Assembly (NCBI RefSeq): GCF_000708715.2 | Contig: NZ_JENB01000006.1 | Span: 1-64,000, forward strand | Source of the DNA: Pseudomonas putida W15Oct28 | Lineage (GTDB): Bacteria > Pseudomonadota > Gammaproteobacteria > Pseudomonadales > Pseudomonadaceae | Length of the DNA stretch: 64,000 bases | Direction of reading: 5' to 3' | Made by a program: the position numbers and the translations under genes | Shown here: in pieces, positions 8,121 through 16,932 of the stretch | Numbering within the stretch: position 1 is the first letter of the stretch | Layout: each line of letters opens with the position of its first letter | The notes under the pieces: model-generated | Database searches by the model: none | The model's input: only the letters and a program-made list of their open reading frames with translations | Told to the model about the DNA's origin: nothing

Positions 8121-8852
8121 TTACTGCACGGGCAAAAAATTCATCAGCAGCAGACTCTGGGCGTAATTCAGGCCAATCCGCCGATAACGCTCATCCAGCA
8201 ACTCGGCCAACAGATCCAGCCGCGCAACGATCTTGCCAAACTCCACGGCAAAACTCAGGTTGCTGCCCTCTTCGGAAATCTCGTTGGAGAACAGCAACAA
8301 CACCCCATTGGCGTCCTGCCGCTGGCTGAGCATCCAGGTGGCCTTTTCGATATTGCGCGCCGCGTTGTTGATGAACAGCGGGTCGATGGTATCGGTCATG
8401 TAGAACTCGGTACGCCCGCCGTGCGCGGTGACTAGCATGCTGCCGATGGCGTAGATGAAAGCACCCACCCGGTCACCGCGAAACTCCGGGCTCAGGGCGT
8501 AGCTCAATGCCGCCAGGTCACGGCGGTTACCCAGTTGCGGCAGTGGCTGGCGTTGTTCGATGGCCATGCGGATCTGCCGCTCGGCCGTGTCGGCATCCAC
8601 GTAGCCCGACATCTTCCACTGGTTGGGGTTGCGCAGGTACAGCTTGTTCATCAGCAGGTACAGGCTTTGCAAGTTGTCGCGCATCGACAGCGTGGCCAGG
8701 CGGTCGACGCTGGTCTGGAACAGCTCACTGGGTTTGCCGTTGCCGAACTGGCTGACAATATCGCGGCCTTGCTCCTGGGTGCAGGCGCACAGGCATGTGA
8801 GGGCGCCTGCCAGCAGCAGGCGCGGGAGGAAATTCGGGTAGCTTGCAACCAT
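8121..8852 (-). CDS. Conserved Pseudomonas lipoprotein of unknown function
   Basis: The preferred start gives 243 residues: MVASYPNFLPRLLLAGALTCLCAC, a typical lipoprotein signal with lipobox LCAC and acylated Cys at about residue 24. An upstream in-frame start at 8906 would put an unlikely Pro-rich leader before the signal. The rest is mixed helical sequence with no motif that I recognise. It contains a hydrophobic stretch VGAFIYAIGSMLVTAHGG and ends in MNFLPVQ. It is convergent with the hydrolase gene, two bases away, and has its own upstream region toward the REP pair at 8965. Confidence 0.7.
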   Translation of the reverse strand: MVASYPNFLPRLLLAGALTCLCACTQEQGRDIVSQFGNGKPSELFQTSVDRLATLSMRDNLQSLYLLMNKLYLRNPNQWKMSGYVDADTAERQIRMAIEQRQPLPQLGNRRDLAALSYALSPEFRGDRVGAFIYAIGSMLVTAHGGRTEFYMTDTIDPLFINNAARNIEKATWMLSQRQDANGVLLLFSNEISEEGSNLSFAVEFGKIVARLDLLAELLDERYRRIGLNYAQSLLLMNFLPVQ

Positions 8853-8964
8853 CGGCACCGGGTCGATATTCGGCGGCCGCACCGGGGGTTGGTGCAGCCT
8901 GGCCAAGCATAGAGCCCGGAAATCGTAAAAAGTGCAGTGACCAAGGATGCACTAAGCCTGTGCG

Positions 8965-9066
8965 GGCCTCTTCGCGGGCTCGCCCGCTCCCACAGGGACC
9001 GCACAGCTCTCAGCTTCTGTGGCGAACTTGTGGGAGCGGGCAAGCCCGCGAAGAGGCCCGCACAGG
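8965..9066. repeat. REP pair (inverted) downstream of hisN
   Basis: Arms at about 8965-8997 and 9029-9066 contain CCTCTTCGCGGGCTCGCCCG and GGGCAAGCCCGCGAAGAGG. The pair lies between the hisN stop and the lipoprotein gene start, both on the minus strand. Confidence 0.8.
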
Positions 9067-9077
9067 CGAGACAGCAA

Positions 9078-9869
9078 TTACATGGCGTGGCGCAACATCT
9101 CTACCATCTGCGCATGCAGCGCCGGGTCACCACAGGCCACTACGCACCCGCCATTCTGTGCACTGCTGCCATCCCAGGCAGTGATCACTCCGCCCGCCCC
9201 TTCGATGAGCGGCATCAGCGCCTGCACGTCATAGGGCTGCAGGCTCGCCTCAACGATCACATCGACAAAGCCCGAAGCCAGCATGCAGTAGGCATAGCAA
9301 TCGCCACCGTAGCGCATCAGGCGCGCCTTGCCGGCAACGGCCTCGAACGCAGCTTTGCGCTCGTCGGTGTCGAACATGTCCGGCGTGGTGCACATCAGCG
9401 TGGCCGATGCCAGATCGGCACAGGCACGGGTTTTCAGTGCTGTACCGCTACACCACGCACCTTCAGGAGTGCCGACAAAGCGTTCACCGGTGAATGGTTG
9501 ATTCATCACGCCAACCACAGGGCGCGAGCCATCGTTCAGGGCAATCAACGTGCCCCACAACGGCAGGCCGGTGATGAAGGCACGGGTACCGTCGATCGGG
9601 TCGAGCACCCACGTCAGCGGGCTGCTGCCGACGGCCACGCCCGCCTCTTCACCAAGAATACCGTGGTCTGGGTAGCGGGCCTGGATCAGCGCGCGCATGG
9701 CATCCTCAGCCGCCTTGTCAGCCACGGTCACCGGGTCGTACAGGCGCCCGCCCTTGTCCTCGACATCCAGGCTGGCACGAAAGTATGGCTTGATCGCCAC
9801 AGCGGCAGCATCGGCCAGCTGCTCGGCGAAGGCGCGAAATTCGCCGATCTGTTCAGCGCTCAGGGACAT
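9078..9869 (-). CDS. hisN: Histidinol-phosphatase (inositol monophosphatase superfamily)
   Basis: This 263-residue protein carries the metal-binding motifs of the IMPase superfamily: GEEAG at about 75-79 and DPIDGTRAF at about 91-99. The C-terminal motif reads PYDVQALMPLIEGAGG where the family usually has WD-x-A. It would dephosphorylate L-histidinol phosphate in the penultimate branch of histidine synthesis, the role of HisN-type enzymes in Pseudomonas and Actinobacteria. A generic inositol-phosphatase function cannot be excluded. It is flanked by REP repeats and stands alone. Confidence 0.85.
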   Translation of the reverse strand: MSLSAEQIGEFRAFAEQLADAAAVAIKPYFRASLDVEDKGGRLYDPVTVADKAAEDAMRALIQARYPDHGILGEEAGVAVGSSPLTWVLDPIDGTRAFITGLPLWGTLIALNDGSRPVVGVMNQPFTGERFVGTPEGAWCSGTALKTRACADLASATLMCTTPDMFDTDERKAAFEAVAGKARLMRYGGDCYAYCMLASGFVDVIVEASLQPYDVQALMPLIEGAGGVITAWDGSSAQNGGCVVACGDPALHAQMVEMLRHAM

Positions 9870-9930
9870 GGGACAGGCCTCGTGACAATGATGGGGCCCG
9901 CATCATACCCCACAGCCCGCGTATCGCCAG

Positions 9931-9956
9931 TTGACTGAGACAAGTGCCACTATAAT
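9931..9956 (+). promoter_or_regulatory. Possible sigma70 promoter upstream of the first luxR gene
   Basis: TTGACT at 9931-9936 and a perfect TATAAT at 9951-9956 face the luxR-type gene that starts 124 nt further on. The spacer is only 14 nt, shorter than the usual 16-18, so the call is weak. Confidence 0.3.
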
Positions 9957-10079
9957 GACATTATCGATGCTTCATTTAACCGTCACCCGTTCGTTGTACT
10001 AGCATAGCAACCACTTCCCGTCGCAAGCCCAGGATCCGGGCTGCTAGAAACCTGACGGGATAACCATTACCTGGTCTTC

Positions 10080-10724
10080 ATGGACGACGCGATGAATTCG
10101 AACCTGCTCTACCCTCAGATCGGCAAAGTCATTGCCAGCACCGGCAGCCGCCAGTTCCCCCGCATGCTGCACGACCTGATCCAGGCTCACCTGTCCATCG
10201 ATGCCACGCATATCCGCCAGTTGCCCCTCATGCCCTGCGATTCGACGCTGATCGAGGAAACGGTATTTTCTTCGGATGAACAACCCGAGGGTGGCTTCAG
10301 CGACCCGTCGCGCCTGCACCGGATCCGCCGCAACGGCAATGCACGCATGGAAATCCAGGTGTTGCGCGCAGACTCTACCTACGGTTTCTCGACATTCGAA
10401 CGTAGCCGCCTGGACGCGATTTCACCGTTGCTGCTGCCAATGCTGGAGAAGCATATCGATGCATTGCAACCCGGCCCGGAGCGGTACACCCGGGAAAGCC
10501 TGGAGCAACGCTTTGTCGACCGGCTGGCGCAGTCGGGGCTGAAGCTGTCGGAGCGCGAGCGCCAGGTGTGCCTGGGGCTGCTGGCCGGGCACACGGCGCC
10601 GGAACAAGCCGAGCGGCTGGGGCTGAGGGTGAATACGGTGGAGAGCTACCTGCGCCGGGCGGCGATCAAGCTAGGCATCAGCGGGCGGCATTCGCTGATG
10701 CGCTGGATGTATGCCGAGGCTTGA
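10080..10724 (+). CDS. LuxR-type HTH regulator flanking the lipopeptide cluster (downstream side)
   Basis: This 214-residue protein has a C-terminal LuxR HTH at about 150-212, with LSERERQVCLGLLAGHTAPE, then VNTVESYLRRAAIKLGISGR. The N-terminal part lacks an acyl-homoserine-lactone binding domain and a receiver domain. It resembles the regulator at 45981-46763 in both halves: LYPQIGKVIASTGSRQF here matches LYLQLGELIASTGAAGF there. Pseudomonas lipopeptide clusters usually carry such LuxR proteins at both ends (for example ViscAR and ViscBCR), so control of the NRPS locus is likely. The start could also be the ATG at 10092; neither has a strong ribosome site. It is convergent with macB. Confidence 0.85.
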   Translation: MDDAMNSNLLYPQIGKVIASTGSRQFPRMLHDLIQAHLSIDATHIRQLPLMPCDSTLIEETVFSSDEQPEGGFSDPSRLHRIRRNGNARMEIQVLRADSTYGFSTFERSRLDAISPLLLPMLEKHIDALQPGPERYTRESLEQRFVDRLAQSGLKLSERERQVCLGLLAGHTAPEQAERLGLRVNTVESYLRRAAIKLGISGRHSLMRWMYAEA

Positions 10725-10771
10725 ACAGGCGCTCTACTGAAATTGCCACTTCACTCTTTGATCAAGCAGGT

Positions 10772-10800
10772 GCCCTGTGGGAGCAGGCGCGCCCGCGAAT
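10772..10800. repeat. Single REP between luxR and macB
   Basis: CCCTGTGGGAGCAGGCGCGCCCGCGAA is a solitary REP arm in the convergent gap between the LuxR gene and macB. Confidence 0.6.
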
Positions 10801-10819
10801 TGGCCGGTGCTGGTGTGCT

Positions 10820-12829
10820 TCAGTCCCTGGACAAAGCCTCGATCGGGTCAAGGCGCGCTGCATTGCGCGCCGGCACAAACCCGAACACCACGCCGATCAG
10901 CGTCGAGCAGGCAAACGCCATCACCACCGATGCAAGCGAGAACACCATCTCCCATTGTTTGACGAACAACTCGAACAGATAACCCACGCCATACGACAAG
11001 CCAATGCCCACCAGCCCGCCAAACAGGCAGACCATTACGGCTTCCACCAGAAACTGCTGGCGAATATCCGATTGCCGGGCCCCTACCGCCATGCGAATGC
11101 CGATTTCACGGGTACGTTCGGTCACCGAGACCAGCATGATGTTCATCACCCCAATGCCCCCTACTACCAGCGAGATCACCGCAATCAGCGACAACAGCAA
11201 GGTGAGCGAACGGCTGGTCTTTTGCACGGTCTGCATGATGCTGTCGAGGTTGTTGGTGAAGAAGTCCTTGGTACCATGCCGTTGCAGCATCACCCGCGTC
11301 ACCTCGTCCTCTACCCGCTTGCTCGGCACACCGTCCTTGATACGCACGCTGATGCTGTCGAGGTGACGCTGCCCAAGTACCCGTCCGGCCGCCGTTTCGT
11401 AAGGCACCCAGATGTTCAACTGGTTGCTGGCGACGAACAGGTTCTTGTTCTGGGCCGTCACGCCAATCACCGTGCACGGCAGGTTGCCGACCAGAATCAC
11501 CTGCCCCAGTGGGTCGAAGTTCGGGCCGAACAGGCGCTTGCGTGTGTTGTGGTCGATCACCACCACCTGGGCCTGGCGCCGGGCGTCGTCGGCGCTGAAC
11601 ACGATACCCGCGGCCAACGGAATATTACGCACCTGGAAGTAATGCTCGCTGACACCGTTGAGCTGTACGTCGACATCCAGGTTGCGGTAGCGCACCAGCG
11701 TGCTCTGGCCGATCACCGGGGTGGCACTGTCCACGTAGTAAAGCGCGTTGAGCGCGGCGACGTCGGCGGGCACCAGGGTTTCGATGGTCTTGGCCCTGCT
11801 GTCACCGAAGTTGCTGCCCGAGTAGATGTCGATGGTGTTGCTGCCAATGGCCTGGATGTCCTTGAGCACATAGCCCTTGGCGCCTTCGCCGATGGCCGAG
11901 ATAGACACTACCGAGGTGATGCCGATGATGATCCCGAGCATGGTCAGCAGGGTGCGCATACGGTGCGAGATCAGCGCAATCCAGGCCATCTTGAATGCTT
12001 CGCGGAACATGCCCAGGCTTACCAGCAGGCGCCGCGCGCCCTGCGCCTGGGGCGCAGCCTGCGCGTCTTCCACCGGGATGGCCGGCGCGCCAGTGCGCCG
12101 GTCGCTGACAATCTGCCCATCGCTGACTTCGATGATGCGCTCGGCATGGGCGGCCACCTTGGGATCGTGGGTGACCAGGATCACGGTGTGCCCGGCAGCG
12201 TGCAGCTCCAGCAGGATGTTCATCACTTCCTTGCCGCTGGCAGTGTCCAGGGCACCCGTGGGTTCGTCAGCGAGGATCACCTGGCCGCCGTTCATCAACG
12301 CCCGGCAGATACTCACTCGCTGCTGCTGACCACCTGACAACTGGCTGGGGCGATGCGTCAGGTGGCCCTTCAGGCCCAACCGCGTCAGCAGTTCGCGCGC
12401 CCGGTCGTGGCGCTGCCCCTGCGCCGTGCCGGCATACACGGCCGGAATCTCGACGTTGTGCAGCGCATCAAGGTGCGGCAGCAGGTGGTAACGCTGAAAG
12501 ATGAAGCCGAAGTGGTCGCGACGCAAAGCCGCCAGGGCGTCATCATCCAGCTCGCGGGTTTCTTGCCCGCCTACCTGATAGCTGCCGCTGCTGGCGTTGT
12601 CCAGGCAGCCAAGGATGTTCATCAGGGTCGACTTGCCGGAACCGGAAGCGCCGATGATGGCGACCAGTTCGCCACTGTGAATCTGCAGGTCGATGCCTTT
12701 CAGTGCAAGGAATTCGCGGTCGCCGGCCTGGAAGCTGCGTGTTACCCCGCGCAAGCGCAGCAATGGCTCGGCAGTACCGCTGGCAAGCGCCATGTGCGGG
12801 CTCGGCTCAACATTCATGTTCATGCTCAC
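10820..12829 (-). CDS. macB: MacB-type ABC exporter (ATPase-permease fusion)
   Basis: This 669-residue protein joins an N-terminal ATPase to a C-terminal FtsX-like permease. The ATPase (about 22-245) shows Walker A GASGSGKST, the signature LSGGQQQRVSICRAL and Walker B VILADEPTGALD. One membrane segment near 290-315 is followed by a large periplasmic MacB_PCD-type domain (about 320-530). Three more membrane segments come after about 545, including the conserved VTERTREIGIRMAVGAR. The GTG start overlaps the macA stop (GTGA); ATG codons at 12823 and 12817 are alternatives. In Pseudomonas, MacAB partners exported lipopeptides such as putisolvin, viscosin and massetolide. It would work with MacA and an outer-membrane channel, probably the one at 46779. 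Confidence 0.92.
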   Translation of the reverse strand: MSMNMNVEPSPHMALASGTAEPLLRLRGVTRSFQAGDREFLALKGIDLQIHSGELVAIIGASGSGKSTLMNILGCLDNASSGSYQVGGQETRELDDDALAALRRDHFGFIFQRYHLLPHLDALHNVEIPAVYAGTAQGQRHDRARELLTRLGLKGHLTHRPSQLSGGQQQRVSICRALMNGGQVILADEPTGALDTASGKEVMNILLELHAAGHTVILVTHDPKVAAHAERIIEVSDGQIVSDRRTGAPAIPVEDAQAAPQAQGARRLLVSLGMFREAFKMAWIALISHRMRTLLTMLGIIIGITSVVSISAIGEGAKGYVLKDIQAIGSNTIDIYSGSNFGDSRAKTIETLVPADVAALNALYYVDSATPVIGQSTLVRYRNLDVDVQLNGVSEHYFQVRNIPLAAGIVFSADDARRQAQVVVIDHNTRKRLFGPNFDPLGQVILVGNLPCTVIGVTAQNKNLFVASNQLNIWVPYETAAGRVLGQRHLDSISVRIKDGVPSKRVEDEVTRVMLQRHGTKDFFTNNLDSIMQTVQKTSRSLTLLLSLIAVISLVVGGIGVMNIMLVSVTERTREIGIRMAVGARQSDIRQQFLVEAVMVCLFGGLVGIGLSYGVGYLFELFVKQWEMVFSLASVVMAFACSTLIGVVFGFVPARNAARLDPIEALSRD

Positions 12830-13989
12830 GCCCCCGCTTCGCCCGACACCGGCTCTCCGATCACCACCCGGTCACCCTCTGCCAGCCCGTCCTTGATCTG
12901 TACCTTGACGTTGTTGTTGATCCCCGCCTGAACGTTGCGCACCTGGGCGAAACCCTTGGCGTCCAGCACCCGCACAGGGAAGCTGCCATCTCCGTTGCGC
13001 CCCCCCAGGGCCGCCACCGGCACGGTGAGTACGGCCTGGGCAGTGTCGAGCACGATATGCACCTGGGCCGTCATCGAAATCCGCAACCTGTGCTCCGGGT
13101 TGGGCACTTCGAACAAGGCGTTGTAGAACACTGCGCCGCTGGGTTTGCTGGTGCCACCGTCGGTCTTGTCGCTGCTCTGTGCGTAGTTTTGCGGCGCAGG
13201 TTCGGTGCCGCGCAGCCTGGCGTAGTAGCGCTTGTCCTCGCCGAGGATGGTGAAATACACCTCTTGGCCAGGGGTGATGTGGATCACGTCGGCTTCCGAC
13301 ACCTGGGCCTTGACCGTCATGGTGTCGAGGTCGGCCAGCTTGAGCAGCACCGGGGCCAACTGGTTGGCGATCACGGTCTGCCCCTCCTGGGTGACGATCC
13401 CCACCACATGGCCGGTGATCGGCGCGTTGATGCGGGTATAGCCGAGGTTGACCCGGGCGGTGTCGATCTCGACACGGGCGCTCTGGATCTGCGCGTCCAG
13501 CGAGCGCACGGCGGCCTGCTTTACCTCGTACTCGGACTCGGCACTCTCGAAGTCCTGGCGCGACACCGACTCGTCGGCCTGCAGCTCGCGGTAGCGCTCG
13601 TACACGCGCCTGGCCTGTTTGAGCTGGGCCAGGCTCGAACGCCGCTCGGCCTGCAGCTTTTCTTCATCCACCTCGGCCTGGCGCAAGGTATTGCGCAGCA
13701 CCAGCGGGTCGATCTCGGCCAGCCACTGGCCTTCGCTGACTTTGTCGCCGAGCTTGACCTTGAGCGACTTCAGCTGCCCGGACACCTGGGCACCGACGTC
13801 TACCTGCTTGACGCCTTGGAGCATGCCGGTAGCCAGCACGGCGTTTTCGATATCACCACGCTCGACCGTGGCGGTAATGTACTGCGGCGCCTTGGCAGGA
13901 GCCTGGATGGCGTACAGGCTGATGCCGGCCACCAGGGCCACGGCGAGACCGAGGCTGTACTTGCGGAATCTGGACTTGTCCATGAACAC
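12826..13989 (-). CDS. macA: MacA-type periplasmic adaptor (membrane fusion protein)
   Basis: This 387-residue protein has one N-terminal membrane anchor (about 12-28) and the HlyD-type layout: barrel-sandwich half motif around DVGAQVSGQLKSLKVKLGDK, a coiled-coil hairpin (about 95-180, rich in Glu/Arg/Gln), the second lipoyl half around ITGHVVGIVTQEGQTV, and a beta-barrel and membrane-proximal domain to the end. It bridges MacB to an outer-membrane channel. The GTG start at 13989 has GAGGA six bases upstream; the ATG at 13983 would shorten it by two residues. It overlaps macB and lies about 130 nt after psoC, probably in one transcript. Confidence 0.92.
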   Translation of the reverse strand: MFMDKSRFRKYSLGLAVALVAGISLYAIQAPAKAPQYITATVERGDIENAVLATGMLQGVKQVDVGAQVSGQLKSLKVKLGDKVSEGQWLAEIDPLVLRNTLRQAEVDEEKLQAERRSSLAQLKQARRVYERYRELQADESVSRQDFESAESEYEVKQAAVRSLDAQIQSARVEIDTARVNLGYTRINAPITGHVVGIVTQEGQTVIANQLAPVLLKLADLDTMTVKAQVSEADVIHITPGQEVYFTILGEDKRYYARLRGTEPAPQNYAQSSDKTDGGTSKPSGAVFYNALFEVPNPEHRLRISMTAQVHIVLDTAQAVLTVPVAALGGRNGDGSFPVRVLDAKGFAQVRNVQAGINNNVKVQIKDGLAEGDRVVIGEPVSGEAGA

Positions 13990-14070
13990 TCACTTTCCTC
14001 TGCAATTCAGATGCATCGACCGGGTACGACACCTGTGGCCGCGGCGGCGCCTGGCAGCGCCTGCGACGGT

Positions 14071-14097
14071 GTTCGCGGGCAAGCCCGCGCCCACAGG
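14071..14097. repeat. Single REP between psoC and macA
   Basis: GTTCGCGGGCAAGCCCGCGCCCACAGG lies in the 128-nt gap between the NRPS stop and macA. A REP here could uncouple expression of macAB from the NRPS genes. Confidence 0.65.
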
Positions 14098-14117
14098 TAA
14101 TCGGTGCTGGGGCATGG

Positions 14118-16722
14118 CTACTGGGTAACCTTGCTGTGCTGCAGTGCCTGCCCTTCGTGCCACCAGGCCGCGAGGCTGAACACATCCGGCACTTTCAGGA
14201 TGCTGAAGTGGTCACCCGGCCCCTGCCACTGCGCCAACTGCGGCATCAGTTGCTGCCACCCCTCGCGCATTGCCGCGTGCTCGCGGGCATTGCCCAACGC
14301 ATCCAGGCCTGGGTCATCCACCAACACCAACCCGACCGGCCCGGTGTAGGCCAACGCTGGCCGATAAACCGTGCGCAGTGCCGTGGCAAACGTACGCACC
14401 GTGCCATCCAGCACCCGTGGAGTGGACCGTGCAGGCAACAACCCGTTACGCACCATGCCTGCATGCAATTGGTGTAGCTGGTCGTCATCGGTGGCCAGGG
14501 CGAACGCAGCCGGGTCGATACCCAGGGCTTTGCCGGTAGACAACTGCAAGGCATCAATCAGGCGCTGCAAGGCTTCGCCGAAAGTGTGGGGTTGGCCGCA
14601 GGCCCCCTCCGCGTTTGGCGCCTCGCTGTCGATCAGGGTCAATGAACGCACCGGTCGCCCCTTGGCCTCCAGCCTGGCGGCAATGGCATGCGCCACCCAG
14701 CCACCGAACGAATGCCCCACCAGGTTCAGCGGCCCTTCCGGGTAAAGCGCTTCGATGGCCTGGACATGGCAGTCAGCGGCGGCTTCCACCGAACTGTGCG
14801 GCACCGCGCCTGCGTCCAGGCCACGCGGCTGCAACCCGTACAACGGCCAGTCCGGTCCCAGCGCTTCTGCCAGGCCAATGAAACTGGTCACGCTGTCACC
14901 GGCCCCGGGCACGCAGAACAGCGGTGCATGCCCCGGTTGCCCGGCCTGGATGGCCACGTGTGACGCGTAGCTCGGCGCAGCTGCAACCGGGCACTTGGCA
15001 AGTGCCTGGGTCAGTGCCTGCCCTACGGCCGTCACATGGGGCGCCTGCATCAGGCTGCGGTGGTCACCCGGCACGCCAACGATCAACAGTGGCTGCGTTG
15101 GAAGCGCCTCGCGCCAGCCCAGGGTCGGCAGGCTGTCGCTGCCTTGCTCGGCGCGGAACAGGTGCACCGGCAGGCTCAGTGGTGCAAGGCGGTAGTGCGC
15201 CAGGGCATGCCCGTGGGCAAGTTCACGGGTGAAGTAATGCAGCAATTGCGCGTCGCTCATGCTCGCCCACAAGCCATACAAGAGTGCGTACTCGCGGCAG
15301 CTTGCCAGCAAGCTGGCGAAATCGGCCTGCTCCGCTTCCAGGCGCTGCAAGTGCACGAGTTTTTCGGCAGCAGCCGGCCCCTGTGTGCGCCAGAACGTGC
15401 TGCAGTTCAGCAGCAGTTGCCGTTCCAGCGCCTGCGGGCCCGACCAACGTGCCTTGCCCTGGTCGGCCAGGCGCGGCACGTAGCTATCGATCAGGCCGAG
15501 GAATTCGACAGTTTCGTCCATCCCCAGCAACTGGCAGGCCATCTCAAAGGCCAGCACGCCGCCAAACGACCAGCCCGCCAGGCGGTATGGCCCCTGCGGC
15601 TGCACAGTGCGCATCTGCTCGATCTGATAACGGGCCAGGCATTCCAGCGTACGGGGTTGTGGCTGGCCGGCAGGCACGCCGGGCAAGCCGTACAGGGCGA
15701 AGTCGCCGCCCAGGTGCTGGCCCAGCACCGGGAAGTAGAAGTCCAGCCCGGTGAACTCGTGCACCAAAAACAGCGGCGTCTGTGCACCGCCCGGGCGCAG
15801 CGTGATAACGCCTTGCGGGGTGGTTGCAGTGTCGTGAAGCCTTGCCGCCAGCAACGCCACGCTGGGGTGCTGGAACACATCGTTGATGGCTGCCCGCAAG
15901 CCTGCCTTGTTGAGCCTGTCGACCAGGCGAATGGCTGCCAGCGAATGGCCGCCGAGTTCGAAGAAGTTGTCGTGGCGCCCTACCTGCTGCACATCCAGCA
16001 GTTGCGCCCAGACAGTGGCCAGCAAGCGCTCGGTTTCGCCTTCCGGGGCTTGGTAGGCACGGCCCTGTGTGGTATCGGGAGCAGGCAGTGCCTTGCGGTC
16101 TAGCTTGCCATTGGGGCTCAGCGGCAGCACATCCAGGTGCATGAACAGCGCCGGCACCATGAACGCCGGCAACCGGGCGAGCAACGCCGTACGCAACGCC
16201 TCCAGCGCATGCGGCTGGCCGGTGTAGAAGGCCAGCAGTTGCTGCTCCCGCGCAATCACCACTGCTTCCTTTATCCCTTCGATGCTGGTGAGGCAAGCCT
16301 GGATCTCACCCAGTTCGATACGCAGGCCGTGGAGCTTGACCTGGTCATCGTTGCGCCCCAGGTACTCGAGGTTGCCGTCCGCCAGGTGCCGCGCCAGGTC
16401 GCCGGTGCGGTACAGGCGTGCGCCCGGGCGGGTGCTGAACGGGTCGTCGATGAAGCGTTCGGCGGTCAGCTCGGCGCGGTTCAGGTAACCGCGGGCCACC
16501 TGCACACCGCCGATATACAGCTCACCGGCAACGCCCTGCGGGACGGGCTGGCGTTGCTCATCGAGCACGTAGAGCGTGGTGTTGGCGATGGGCCTGCCGA
16601 TGGGCGTGTTGTCGGGGGCGCTCAGGCAGTGCCAGGCACTGACGTCCACGGCGGCTTCGGTTGGGCCATACAGGTTGTGCAGTTCTACCGCTGGCAACTG
16701 TGCGTGGAAGCGCCGCACCAGG
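14118..16722 (-). CDS. psoC: NRPS PsoC, 3' part after the frameshift: end of Ser A domain, T, tandem TE-TE
   Basis: This stretch continues PsoC in another frame. It begins around VRRFHAQLPAVELHNLYG, inside the last adenylation domain, and encodes about 867 residues: the rest of the Ser A domain (A5 YGPTEAAVD, A7 RTGDLARH, A8 region, A10 NGKLDRK), a carrier protein (FFELGGHSLAA, phosphopantetheine Ser), then two type I thioesterases. TE1 has GWSFGG and TE2 has GHSFGG as nucleophile elbows; tandem terminal thioesterases are standard in Pseudomonas lipopeptide synthetases. They release and cyclise the product. The frame break at about 16723 is caused by the 209-bp repeat, so this piece has no start codon of its own. 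Without that repeat the gene would read through from 25663 to 14118. Confidence 0.85.
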
Positions 16723-16932
16723 CGTACAGCTCGCCGGCAACGCCTTGGGGGACGGGCTGGCGTTGCTCGTCGAGCACATACAGCGTGGTGTTGGCGATGG
16801 GCTTGCCGATGGGCGTGTTGTCGGGGGCGCTCACGCAGTGCCAGGCACTGACGTCCACGGCGGCTTCGGTTGGGCCATACAGGTTGTGCAGTTCTACCGC
16901 TGGCAACTGTGCGTGGAAGCGCCGCACCAGGC
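16515..16932. repeat. 209-bp diverged tandem repeat inside the psoC Ser A domain (frameshift)
   Basis: 16515-16723 and 16724-16932 are two consecutive copies of the same A-domain segment, from VRRFHAQLP to QGVAGELY in the protein. They differ at several sites (for example CTCAGGCAG versus CTCACGCAG, and GGGCCTGCC versus GGGCTTGCC), roughly 96% identical by eye. 209 is not a multiple of 3, so the repeat shifts the frame and ends the upstream ORF 40 bases later. The divergence points to two paralogous Ser domains joined end to end, not a fresh duplication. Confidence 0.9.
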
